Part shown: piece by piece, positions 45,225 through 56,294 of the stretch | Layout of the letters: each line of letters starts with the position of its first letter | How positions within the stretch are numbered: the stretch's first letter is position 1 | Assembly (NCBI GenBank): GCA_002118135.1 | Contig: BDIU01000211.1 | Coordinates: forward strand, 248,001-312,000 | Reading direction: 5' to 3' | DNA from: Trebouxia sp. TZW2008 | Taxonomy: Eukaryota > Chlorophyta > Trebouxiophyceae > Trebouxiales > Trebouxiaceae | DNA length: 64,000 nucleotides | Translations under genes and position numbers: made by a program | The notes under the pieces: generated by a model | What the model was told of the DNA's origin: nothing | The model's input: only the letters and a program-made list of their open reading frames with translations | Database searches by the model: none

Positions 45225-46946
45225 CTACAAAATAATAACAGAGTTGTCTTTGCACAGTGGGCACACCATGTGGCCTGTACCAGCACAAACTTGGCATTCT
45301 GCACCCAAATCATTCCGTCCCTCAATTTCAGACTTCTGCAACCAGCCAGATGCCCATCTCTCCCTTTCCTTGAGGTTTTGCAAGTTGACCTGTAATCAAC
45401 AGCAGTATCGAGATGACAGGCTTGATCAACAATGCGATGCTGCACAACGTGCAAACATTAGGTCTACACGATTGACGGATGCAAAATAGCAGACAGAGCT
45501 GTCATGCACGACAAAGCTGCTTGATTCCACAGAGCTCAAGTACTTGGTTGAAGCCGCAGCTGTGAGACTGGCTTTCACCCAAGTGCAGGCACAGTTACCA
45601 AAATACACGTCAAAGCTGCTTGGTCCTACAGATCTTGATTTCCATGTGTAAGACACAGCGTCGCAATCAGCACCCCCTCAAATGCAGGCAGACTGGTTAC
45701 AGGTTTCTACCGCCAAGAGATACAGAACTGTGATGGTGCACATCAGATCTACTTATTAAGTAAGTAAAATCACTGCAGAAGGGGTCGCACTTCCCAAAGT
45801 TAGGCAGAGCTATTAGAGTGCATGTCAAAGCTGTGTGATTCTAGTGACCTTGACTTCCTTGTTCAAAACACGGTATCAGGGGCTGCACTTACCCAGATGC
45901 AAGCAGAATTGTCACAGGTTGCCATCATCAGGACATACACCTGCTTCCCTGCCTTCAGCTTGTGAGTTGCATTGAAGTGGCGCCAGCCCAAGGTGCGCTC
46001 TAGAGCTGTCCAGCTAGACCCTGTATGTCAACAGCAGGCACCATTCAGGTAGTGGGTGACAATGAATTTGAACTTTAAATGCCAGGAGCTGATTGTGGTA
46101 GGCTGCTGGTTCATAAGAAGTCCAAGTGGCTTGTCTCACATGGGCTGTGTCACAAGATTTGTGACACATGATTTGTGACGCGTGGGCTGTGCCACATGAG
46201 TTGTCACACATGTGTTGTCCCACATGTGTCGTTGCACATGATGTAGTGGATGCATGTCAGCAGCTGATGCCTGAACCTGTGTTGATGACTTGCATGCAGT
46301 GGTCGCATTGACCAAAATGCATGTCGTAAGCTGACATTGTTGGGCTAAGATTTCGACAAAAAGCCCGCAGGATCTTGTGGTCTCTGCAGCTCAGCTGATG
46401 ATGCATTGAAGCTTTGTACTCATATGCAAAGTGCTTGTGCACCGTAATGAACAGGACATTCACTGATGCATGCACCATTGCCTCAAGAATTTGAAAGACA
46501 TGTATCTTCAGAAAGGGCATGCAGAGCCTGTGGTCGTGACACAGCCAAAATGTCTTACCTACTACCTTGTTCGCGTTGACATGATTTCTCTTATGATAGC
46601 CAGATGAAGTGAGCCTCCCAGCCCCTTTGCACGCTTTGCAAGGCACCTGTGTGGTGCCGGAGCACACTTGACACTGATCCTCGATCCTTGGACGCTGAAA
46701 AGCTGTGCTTGCGCACGGGGCTGGGCCTCTGAACGCCGGCCGAGACTGACGACGGGCTACTGTAGCAAGGTGATCGCGAAACTGCTGCTGCAAAAGCTTC
46801 TGCGGTGTTGCAGCAGGCAGTCTAACAAGCTTGCGTGACGGTGTGCGTACCGACTTGAGCCTAGCTGGTTGTGTCACGTTGCAGGTAATGTGCGGGATTG
46901 TCGAGGACTTGCTTCGCCCACTTGTGACCCCGGCGCCAGCAATCAT
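45225..46946 (-). CDS. DnaJ-type zinc-finger protein 2, 3 exons (~226 aa)
   Basis: Exons: 46946-46559, 46020-45893, 45389-45225 with phases 1, 0. Residues 1-80 are rich in Arg, Ser, Thr and Ala and look like a plastid or mitochondrial transit peptide. Two cysteine clusters are seen: CQVCSGTTQVPCKACKGAG (about residue 94) and CQVCAGTGHMVCPLCKDNS near the C-terminus. Between them are GYHKRNHVNANKVVG, SSWTALERTLGWRHF, QVYVLMMATCDNSACIW and LKERERWASGWLQKSEI. This arrangement matches plant organellar DnaJ-like cysteine-rich proteins without a J domain. A folding or thiol role is inferred from the family. Intron 2 contains decayed copies of the exon 2 end. Confidence 0.78.
45485..45735 (-). repeat. 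donor-edge copies of zinc-finger protein 2 exon 2
   Basis: On the minus strand, copies of the exon 2 end (real end 45893, encoding CDNSACIW, then GTAAGT) recur near 45710-45680 and 45605-45570, together with the intron block that contains CAAGCAGCTTTG. Confidence 0.7.
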
Positions 46947-47141
46947 GTGCTTCTGCGATGCTGATCTTCGCGCTTGTGATTTGAGCTAAGCGGTGACCTT
47001 AATGACGTTGGCGTTACGTCGGAGTCGGCAGTCAACACTCGAGCTGGCCAGGGACCTTGCAGCGCTGCACGCTTCCATCACCAGCATCACGGTCTTGCCC
47101 TGTGACACTGCAGGGCTGGTAGAAGCGTCCCTAGCCAGGAC
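46947..47141. promoter_or_regulatory. 195-bp divergent promoter region
   Basis: Lies between the starts of zinc-finger protein 2 (-) and uL14 (+), both probable organelle-targeted or organelle-related genes. Relatively GC-rich; no clear TATA. Confidence 0.5.
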
Positions 47142-47495
47142 ATGATCGGTTCTGGTAGCACGCTACAAGTGTCAGACAACTCCGGAGCTAAGATCGTACA
47201 GTGCATCCAGCCCAGCGGCAAGAGCTACACCATCGGAGACATAATCACCGTTGCTGTGAAGTCAGCGGGCAAGGGCAAGGTCGCAGCAGGATCAGTGCAA
47301 AAGGCTGTCATTGTCGAGACCAAGAAGGAGTTCAAGCGTAAAGACGGCAGCCAGTTACGCTTTGACCGGAACTCCTGCGTGCTGCTCGGAACCAAAGGCT
47401 TGCCGATAGGCACAAGAGTGTTGGGATTCGTCACACACGAGCTGAGGGCTCGACAAATGATGAAGGTCTTGTCACTGGCAGCGAGAGTAATCTGA
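47142..47495 (+). CDS. ribosomal protein uL14, bacterial type (mitochondrial, nuclear-encoded)
   Basis: 117 residues in a single exon, close to the usual ~120 residues of bacterial L14. Clear family features: LQVSDNSGAKIVQCI, GDIITVAVKSAGKGKVAAG, KAVIVETKKEFKRKDGSQLR, FDRNSCVLL, PIGTRVLGFVTHELR and KVLSLAARVI. It is a large-subunit protein contacting the small subunit. The nuclear setting and divergence suggest a mitochondrial ribosome protein; no cleavable presequence is obvious. Its stop is only 31 bases before the next ATG on the same strand. Confidence 0.93.
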   Translation: MIGSGSTLQVSDNSGAKIVQCIQPSGKSYTIGDIITVAVKSAGKGKVAAGSVQKAVIVETKKEFKRKDGSQLRFDRNSCVLLGTKGLPIGTRVLGFVTHELRARQMMKVLSLAARVI

Positions 47496-47526
47496 GACAC
47501 GGGTTACTGCTCTTGATTGAACAAAC

Positions 47527-47700
47527 ATGCCCCGGCTCGGAGATACAGCATCATTTGTGGTGATGGGTGGCATTGGCATTGCTACGCTGTACACTGTGCT
47601 GATGACCAGTGCAGCCAAGAAGCAGCTGCAAGGAAGGGATCATGCATCACAATCATTTGAAGACCGCATGAAAGTTTTCGAGCAACCTCCATCAAAGTAG
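47527..47700 (+). CDS. 57-residue single-helix membrane protein downstream of uL14
   Basis: Starts at an ATG 31 bases after the uL14 stop and ends with TAG at 47700. The product begins MPRLGDTASF, then has a hydrophobic helix (VVMGGIGIATLYTVLM) and a polar basic tail (AAKKQLQGRD...). It resembles small inner-membrane subunits or assembly factors of mitochondrial complexes, but I cannot name a family. The tight spacing and shared strand suggest co-transcription with uL14, which is known for some green-algal gene pairs. Alternatively it is a separate gene with a promoter inside uL14. Confidence 0.6.
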   Translation: MPRLGDTASFVVMGGIGIATLYTVLMTSAAKKQLQGRDHASQSFEDRMKVFEQPPSK

Positions 47701-48094
47701 CAAGTCTCAATGAACAGCAGACCGCACCATTGCAAACTACACCTTGCAAAGCTAGCATTGTTATATCAGTGCAGTTTCAGGTTTGCAGATTTCCTGCTTT
47801 TGAAGTGGTGTCCTGAACAGCCATTGCTCAACATTGTCACTAGCAATCCTTTCTCGGATGCAATTGCTTGTGGGTTTTGAAATTTTGGAACTGCATATTC
47901 ACTATGGGACCACTTGCAGCAGCAGAAGTCAGCCTGGCTGCAGACACCTGCGCAAGGCGTTCAGGAGTATGTGGCTGTTGTCCCAATCCTGTTTCTGGAT
48001 GTCTGACTTTTCAAGCTGCACATCATTGCTGGGCATTATGAAGGCAGCAACGGGACATTTGATGCTTTTCAGCAATTGCATTTTCAGCAATACC
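47701..48094. other. no gene seen
   Basis: Convergent flank between the small membrane ORF (+) and the CFAP97-type gene (-). Confidence 0.45.
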
Positions 48095-50401
48095 CTACAG
48101 TGACAGTGTCTCCACGTGGCTGAAAGTGGGCGTTGCTGACCGGAAGTGGCTAGCGTTTTGAGCATATTGTTGATTGATCCTGAAGTCGTGCTCCAGCCTT
48201 TCCTTCCTAATCTCTTTCGATGGCTGGACGGCCTGTCAAAGCACACTTGAAAGTATGATGAAATCCTGCCTCAAGCTAAAGCACCTGGGCACACACAGAG
48301 ACAGCATGCAACAGGAGACGGCCTGTGCATTGAAAAGGGCATATGCATGAGAACATGAGAACGGCAGCATGTACACATGTGCATACCTGTAGCCTCCTGA
48401 AGATTGCAAAGTTTTCCTCATTGATGTGGTCTGCTGCCCGACGTCTGTTGACACCTGCTGAGGCAGCCTGCACACCCAATTGCATTTTGTGATGACTGTT
48501 ATCAGCTTGGACCAATTGCTGATACAGTATTCGGGCTGAAATGCAACATGTTTCCTAGCTGAGCTTTTGATTGCACTTGGTAGAAACATCGAATCGTAAA
48601 CGGCACACTTGCAAAAGGGTTGCTGATGTTTGGCTATGCCCTTGGATGTTTGCTGTGGGCTTGGCTTGATAGAATGCAGACTACAGTAGCTTTCAACTAA
48701 ACTTGGTACAAGTAAATGTGACAAAACTAGTGACCAGACATGCTTGGCATCTTAAGCGTTCTGGTATTCATTTGAAGTAATTCCAGACTGCAAAAGTGGA
48801 ATACATGCATCACACATTGCAGAATTGCATTGATGACAGCATAGTCATGAGATGAAGACAGCAGTGTACTGGGATACAGGGGTTGGGCTTGGGGCTTGCG
48901 CTGATGTGCCCAATAGTTGACCATCAACTTGTTGTCATGGTTATCTTGCATCAGAACATTTTGATGTAAGCACAAGATTCTCAGGAACAATTGCACAATT
49001 GCAGGTGCGACAGCAAAAAACTGTGTACCGGGATGCAGGGAGTGGGCCCTGGGCTTGCGCTGGTGCTGACATGTGCCAAGCGGTTCACCATCATCTTATT
49101 CTCCCGCTTGATCTCCCTCAGGCGTGCATCGCTGTGGCTGTAGTTCTTCGGCTGCAGCTTCTTTGCCTGTCATGCATCCCTTTGTTATGACAATCAAATG
49201 CTTGACTGCAGGTACGCATGCATGCATCGTGATGTTTCACATCACTTGCTGGAAGACTGGAACTGCACAAAAAGGGAGGAGAGCTGAAAGTTGCATGGTG
49301 GCAGCACACCCTATAAAGTTCTGTGAGGGCGGCATTGCAAATGACTGCCTACAGGCTGCTGCCATCAAGTATGGAATGTTGGCGGTAGGTTTGAACGGGT
49401 CTAGTAAGTATGGTGATGATGCTTAAGCTTTGCAGATCTGAATTGCAATTGTCAGGATACAGTTCATGCAAGCAATGCATGTGCATGCTTTGCAGCATGC
49501 TTTTATCATGTCCATGCTGGCGCATAAGCATGCTACATTGTGCATGGCAGAAGAGTGAGCGGGTTGTGAATTGCTCACCATTGGCACATGAGGCGCAGCA
49601 GAGAATGTGAACTTGCCATCAAACTTGGCTCTACGTTCAGGACTGCTGTACGCTCTTGAGCTGCCAACTGCATGAAAAGCAAGTGTCATGGGATAGCAAA
49701 GCCGCTGATCTGGACTGCACATCACTGTTGTGCTTGTGCTATACAGATCTCATTCACAATCAAAGCCCGGATCGTAGCGCAGCAAGCTGACCGATGCTCT
49801 ACTTCAATATGCCAAATCTGTTGGCAGCTTCTGTATGCCTGTAGCCGCATATGTGACTTGAGCTGAAAATGACAGGTGGCGGCAAGCACTGCTCACGGAC
49901 AGCCAAGTGTTGCTGTATACATCTGGCTGGGTGGAGAACCTCGTCGCAAGCATATGAAAGATGCTGCTGATGATAATGATCGCACCTGGCCCTGGGCTAG
50001 TCCTGCCACTGCGGCCTGGACTTAATCTTCCACCTTGCTGTTTGTCTTGCTTGGCTGGCTTACTGAGCCCTGTTTGTGCGCCAGCTGACCTGTCTGCTGC
50101 ATAAGCTTCACCAGATGCAGCTGCAATCTGCTCTGGTGTCTGCTCAGGCGCCTCGTTCACCCCTGGACTGTATACAGCTGCGTGCTGCTGCTCGGATGCA
50201 AGAGTGCCTTGGACCTCGGGCTGACTTTCCAAAGGCGTCTTGCTGTCAAGCAGCGATTCAGACGGGACGTCTGTGAGTGGGATCTCGCCTACCACTATGG
50301 ACTGAATCGCTTCCTTCGCCTCAGAAACCGGCTCAGCCTGCGTAATCTGTAGTCCCTCAGCTCAAGGATCGCAGGCTGTGCTGTGGGACGCTTACCGTCA
50401 T
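48095..50401 (-). CDS. CFAP97-type (cilia/flagella-associated) protein, 6 exons
   Basis: Predicted 248 residues. Exons: 50401-50396 (six coding bases, Met-Thr), 50337-49986, 49667-49579, 49151-49071, 48467-48387, 48232-48095; phases 0, 1, 0, 0, 0. The N-terminal half is low in hydrophobic residues, Glu/Gln/Ala-rich and probably disordered. From about residue 150 the domain reads FDGKFTFSAAPHVPM, SDARLREIKRENKMMVNRL, then NRRRAADHINEENFAIFRRL and IRKERLEHDFRINQQYAQNA. The K/R-I-x-x-E-N...RL pattern is that of CFAP97/Hemingway proteins, linked to ciliary axoneme assembly in other eukaryotes. If correct, the organism has or had flagellate cells. A decayed donor-edge copy of exon 4 is near 48860-48960. 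The family call is from motif memory. Confidence 0.72.
48850..48965 (-). repeat. donor-edge copy of CFAP97-type exon 4
   Basis: On the minus strand a block reading AAGTTGATGGTCAACTATTG.GCACAT and the following CAAGCCC.GGCCC-like sequence repeats the end of exon 4 (49071) and its adjoining intron, about 170 bases further on. Confidence 0.7.
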
Positions 50402-51932
50402 CGCAATGCAGTGCTTTCATTCAGCGAGCAAGGCACGGTTCCGATCGCTCACCTGCCCTTGCGTGGACTCGGCGTCCTGCATGCTTCAGATGAGACCCCA
50501 GGCCAGGCCTATGAAGCCTGGCGATCAACGCAACACTGCTGCCTGGGCTTGGCGAAACTACTTGAATCTAGATTGCTTGTTGCGTCTGCGTTCAGCGTTC
50601 GCCGCGTCGGGTTCTGCCGCGAGATGTTGAGACCTAGTCGGGGAGTGCATGAAGAAGAAGACTTTTTTAATCTGCAAGACTCGAATGGCAGCTGGCAGCT
50701 CAAATTCTGCATTCCTGAATGGTTTTGACACAGGCAACCAGACTTGTTGGCTGGCCAGAGTCTGCAATCTCTCTGAGTTAAAGTGTCTTACGTACGTGCA
50801 GAGAGCTTTCATCAGCTGTATAAGGTGTCAAGCAAAATAGCCTTGGGGTTCTTGCAAGGCATCGTGAAGCAGGGCAAGAGTAAATGCCGGTGACAGTTAC
50901 TGTACTACTGTAGTAACTGTTCAATACAAACATGAAAGTCTATGCATGCAATGTTGTAAAATCAAAGGAACGTGACACAAAGACAAACAACTTTGAACAT
51001 CACTGTCATTCTGTACACCAGCAGCATCACTGTTTGAAAAGAGTTGAAACATGATTTCGGCAGATGTATGGCATTTTGCAATCACTTGGTTCCGTTGGCA
51101 AGGCCAACATGAGTGCTAACCTCCTTCAGAGACTTGCACGAGCATGCTGAGTGGCGACTTCATATTGCATGCCTTAAGGGTGCAGGTATGACAATGCCAA
51201 GTCAAGTGCAGGCTTGTTTCAAGCCTTCTGTAACGTAATAAGGGTCAAAAACGGGTGAGACCCCAGCCTGTGGTAACAGAGTGAGATTGACAACAGTGGC
51301 TTGGTGCTGGAAGGAACGCAAGACCAAGCATGCGCAGCGGAGTCATCAATGGTAAGCCTAAACACATTGGCCTTGGACAGCCGCAGCCTGATAGTATTCA
51401 GAAGCAAGCTATGCTCAGACACCTGTTGTCCTTACCACATCTAGGGTATAGCATGGAGCACACTGCTACACGTAGACCTGATCTGCGTCAAATCAGAAGC
51501 AACACCTGTTTGCAAGCTGATGGCAGCCGATAAAAGGAGTTGCAGCCAAGCACGAATACATCAGCAAGTCAGCTAGTCTAAGATAGGGACATCAACAACC
51601 CATGGCACAAGCGCTCTGTCACAACCCCGCTTGCTATAGTCTCAATTCACAAAACCCTATGAACTTCACTAACTGATCACATATGCTCAGACTTGTACGT
51701 CAGCATTTAGCCAACAGCCCAGATTGTAGCCAACTGACCTGTCACAAACTTTGATCACGGCTCAAAGTTCATGATGCACTGGTTTGACCCATTATCCTCC
51801 TGCACAAGCAAAACAGGATCATATGCATGATAAGTCACGGACATAGACCTACATAGACAAAGGCACTAACACAGATGCAGGTACAGACACAGGCACAGGC
51901 ACAGACAAGGGCACAGGCACAGACAAGGGCAA

Positions 51933-52010
<78 letters not shown>

Positions 52011-52099
52011 TGGCACAGGCACAGGCACAGGCACTGGCACAACCATGCTGTCAGGCACAGTACAGGAAGTAATGTCCATACTGCTTGTTTGTCTGTCAC
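50402..52099. other. no confident gene; includes 3' flank of the FAD gene
   Basis: Upstream of the CFAP97-type gene a GC-richer plus-strand frame (50406-50728) is open but unassigned. Frame 51330-51533 (+) is likewise unassigned. The right part, next to the FAD gene stop, is filled by a hexanucleotide repeat. Confidence 0.35.
51866..52045. repeat. (CAGGCA)n hexanucleotide microsatellite
   Basis: About 165-180 bases of CAGGCA units with ACAAGGG, CGG and CTGG interruptions. It lies about 55 bases beyond the FAD gene stop codon, so it is probably in the 3' untranslated region, read there as (TGCCTG)n. The Val-Pro and Gln-Ala repeat frames over it are artefacts. Confidence 0.95.
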
Positions 52100-55000
52100 T
52101 TACAGTGATTGCAGATGCATACAGTAAACAAGGGTACAAAGCCCACCAGCATGCTGCCACAATGCCACACTAGCTGCTAAGGGCTCATCAAGGACCTTAA
52201 CTCCAAAGTGCTGACAACTGCATGCGACCATGTGTTTACGACGCAGGCTCAATAACAACTCTACGGAGTCAGCCATCTGATTTGATGTCTGCCTGAAGGC
52301 AAAGACAAAGGCACTGAAGCATGGTGAAGTGAGAGTCTCGGTGTGAGACACCTTGTCATGTGATCCCACCTGAGGATTTGGGCTCTGACTGTCTTGCCAC
52401 AAAGACTTGAAGGTGGGCTTGTAGATATATCGCTCCTTGTCTGCAGCTGGAGCATTGTCATTGGCTTTTGCATGCATCACCTTCACACGCAGCGGCCGCT
52501 CCTTTTCATACCTGCAGACTACAAAATTCTTGTCGAGGCAACACGCAGCGGGAGAAATGCAAAAATTCAAGGCCAAAATATGAGTCAAGTTCTGGATGTC
52601 ATGAACTGTTCTCTTGTGAATTGTTCTATGTCTGGAGCTGGAGCATCGACATAGGCTTTTGCATGCACCACCTTCACACGCAACGGCCGCTCCTTGTCAT
52701 AACTGCAGCAAGCAAGCAATCAAGCTTATAGGTCACTCAGAACTGGCAGCAAATCAGTCTATGAACCCCATACATATAAGTATGGACCCCATATATATAA
52801 GTGCATCAGACATGAGCGGGCTTGTAGATGTGCTCTTGGTTAATGTGACGATGCATGTGGCCTGCTACGCTGCATGTACTTGTGTGCGCTTCTTCACGTC
52901 GACACTTTCATTGAATGGGTAGACATATTGCGTGATGGGTATACCAACCTTCTCAGCGCTGCTTCACAGACTCCCTGCTGCTTGAGATGCCACGCAAGCA
53001 CGACAGCATCCTCTACAGCCAAGCACAGTCCCTGACCTGCAGAAGCATTGCAAATGTGAAATGGACCATGCATTCATCAGTGCCAATGTGCTCTCTGAAA
53101 GATTACAGGAGCCCCCGATGCCATCCAAGCATCAATGCATCTTCTACACTCAAGCACAGGCCCTGACCTACAGAGGCATCACAAATGCGAGGTGGACAAC
53201 CTCTGCGTGTCAAACTGCAATGGCCAACATCAATCCTGCTCAGGATTTTCAAAGGCACTGTCCTACATAAACCTTGGCATGACCTGGTGTTCTCACGGGC
53301 ATAACAAATGTGGTTCCTGTTTCCAAACTAGCATTCATACTTCTGATGCTGACTCAGAAGTATGATGTGACTGGATGCCGGGTGACTATATGCATGTTTA
53401 GAGCACTAACAGTGACAGCACAGGCTGTGGGTATGTGTTTGACTTGAAGATGCATATCAAATATAGGTCAGCAGATTCTAGAAGGTTTACATGAGCAATG
53501 AACATCCTCTTAGGTGGGGCTGTAATGTTCAATGTGGTTGCGGAACTGTTCACAGGCAGAGGGTTGCAGTTGCAGCTGCCTCGATGGAGGTTTTGAGATA
53601 GCACTGATCACGCTAAAGCTGACTGACAAATTCTGAGCAGCATGGCATCATGGCGTGGGCAGGAATGCAGAGAACAGAAGCCCACAGAGCATACAAGCAG
53701 TTGCATGCTGTTCAAGATCAAAGGAATGACATTACGTTTGGAAACAGGATCTTTGGGCACATTCACGTGTTGAGCGGCGCATGAAGCCCAAAGAACTGAC
53801 CGTTTGGTATGGTTGCATGAGCCGCGTCGCCCAGAAGCGTCACTCTTCCTCTTCCCCAAGCAATGTCTGAACTCTGATCACCAGCGCCTGATGTTTCACC
53901 AGAAGTGGATTCTGAAGGTTGATTGCCTCCCTCTGCCGCTTGACCAGCATCAGCTGCTTGAGTGTGTCCATCTGGTGTGTCTTGCTGGGCTAACAGGTCC
54001 CCATTACTAGCTGTGCTGCCTCCAGCTGGGTTGAATTTTGCACCTTTGCCGTCCATATCTAGATTGCTTTGATCTGAGCTGAAGCCTGCCAGCTTGTTGT
54101 TTTTATTGTGCTCAGACTCATCACCTGCCTTTTGCTTGAGTTTCAGCTCAGCAAGCTTATCTGGCAAGCTGTTCCTCGTCTGATTCTCCTTTTGATCATT
54201 CTGCTCCTCAGTTTGACTTGCCTGTTGGTCACTATCAGTCTGATCATTCTTGGGCTGATTGGCCGTTTGAATTGGCTCTGCTGCTTTGCGCATTTTAAGT
54301 TCAGCCACCCTTGCTATAGGATTCAGCGCCTCTGCGCTAGGGTCTGACTCACCCGCCCTCCCAGTAGTGCCATTGGTGCTAGTTCCAGCGCCTCCATTGC
54401 TTTTTTTGGCTGTGTTTTTGTGACGATGTGTGAACAAAGGATTGTGACCCAAAGGGCGCATGTACAGGCCATGCTGGGTGACTGTGGAAGGCTCAGTGTC
54501 TCGCACAATATCCATCAAGCTCGCAGGGAAATCAGCAAACACCTTGGCTGCATTCTGCAAGCAAGACATGAAATCACAGTCAAAAACCTAGACCTGCCAA
54601 GTGTACAAGATGTGTGTTGTCAATGTCATGAGATTCTGTTCTGTGGGTCGATGTAAAACCCAGCAGCCGCGCTAGCTTTGACAGAGACAGACAAAACCCA
54701 ATTCAAGTGGATAAACAGACAAACGCCTAGTGAAAGAAAGCAGAATTGCCACCAAAAGCCATCGAGACTAATTACCTGCAGCGCTGAGGTCTTTCCCTCT
54801 GTGTCTCCTTGCACACATTTGACGCTTCTGCAATCTGGATCAAAATCAATGCCAGCAGCTTTCACAAATTCAATAGGAGCAGATAAGACCCAGCTCCAGG
54901 GTCTGTCCTTGGTTTCTTCTACTGTCCCCATTCTAAACAGCATGCCAAAGCGCTTGTTGTTGTCCAATGGCCAGGGCTTGCCATACAACCTTGCACACCT

Positions 55001-56255
55001 GCATGCAAAATATGAATGGTTGCAGAAGGACAGGGAACATGGTACAGTACGTGTACTGAAAAGTACTGGCTCCAGGGTCTGTTCTTGAGGTGTCCTCGTC
55101 TTGAACAGCAGGCCCAAGCGCTTGTTGTTGTCCAATGGCCATGGCTTACCACACAACCTTGCACCCCTGCCTGCAAAACATGGTCTGGTCAGAAAAGCAC
55201 AGGGAAGGTTCTGTAGTGGTGACATTCAGGATACTGGTTCCAGGGTCTGTCCCTAGTTTCTTCCACTGTTCCCATTGTAGACAGCATGCCAAAGCGCTTG
55301 TTGTTGTTCAGTGGCCATGGCTTGCCATACAGTGTATTGGCTCCAGGGTCTGTTCTCGGTTGCTCATCTATTGTTCACATGTTGAAAAGCATGCCAAAGC
55401 GTTTGTTCTTGTCCAACGGCCAGGGGTTGCCGTACAACCCGGCAGGCCGGCATGCAAAGTGTAAAGTGTTGCAGAAAAGCAGCTATTGTGTGACAGGATT
55501 TCCCGTGGACACTGCTGCTTCAGGGTCTTGAGCTTGGTTTCTACCAATGCCACCGTGATGTTGAACAGCACATCAAAGAAATTGTTGTTGTCCAATGGCC
55601 TGGGGTCGCCAGATAAACTTGCAGGCCTGCATGCAAACAGGGAATGTTGCCTTATAGCAGTTAAAACCCTGCAGACTAACTGGACATATTGTGACAGCAA
55701 TAAAAGTTCTTGGTAGCAAGTCTAGCTGCAACCAGGCCTGCAATTGGGTAAGAAGACAACACGACAGGCCATAATGATGCCCGCAAAACAATTTGAGGAT
55801 TTCAGAGAAAATGGCAGTGTGACAAATTATTGAAACTGGAGCAGAACACTCACATCAATGCTGGTGATTGAACCTTTGCTACAGTGTCAGTCAGGCTGCT
55901 CTAGAAAGGAAGAAAGGTAAGAACAAAATGTCTATGTCTTCAGGCGTCATAGCAGGAGCATCTATGAGTAGAAGCAGCTTGGGATTGCTGCTCTGAAAGC
56001 ATCAGATAGAAAGGGACTTACCCAGTTGTGGGGTGTGGCATGCCTTCACGCCATGCAATCCTAGCACGCCACATCACGCTCCCCTGGACAACACAAGTGC
56101 TACTTACACAGCTGTACAACACTAAATACGACAATGACAACAGCAATGATAACAACAGTGACCCCCATCACGCTCCCCTGCACAACACGAGTGCTGTTTA
56201 CACAGCTGTACAAACACTAAATACAACAATGACAACAGCAACAGCAACAATAACA

Positions 56256-56294
<39 letters not shown>

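Noticed and set aside
46130..46250. CRISPR-like short repeats (GTGCCACATG / TGTCACACATG)
   Set aside because: Irregular spacing, no unique spacers of constant size, and a eukaryotic intron setting (intron 1 of zinc-finger protein 2).
51849..52160. Open frames encoding long Val-Pro or Gln-Ala repeats
   Set aside because: They are translations of the (CAGGCA)n microsatellite, open in several frames on both strands, with no flanking coding signal.
55830..55890. A short exon in the FAD gene (CTGTAG acceptor, KGSITSID, GTGAGT donor)
   Set aside because: It can be entered in the right phase but leaves in phase 0, while the next exon needs phase 2; joining exon 5 directly to exon 6 fits.
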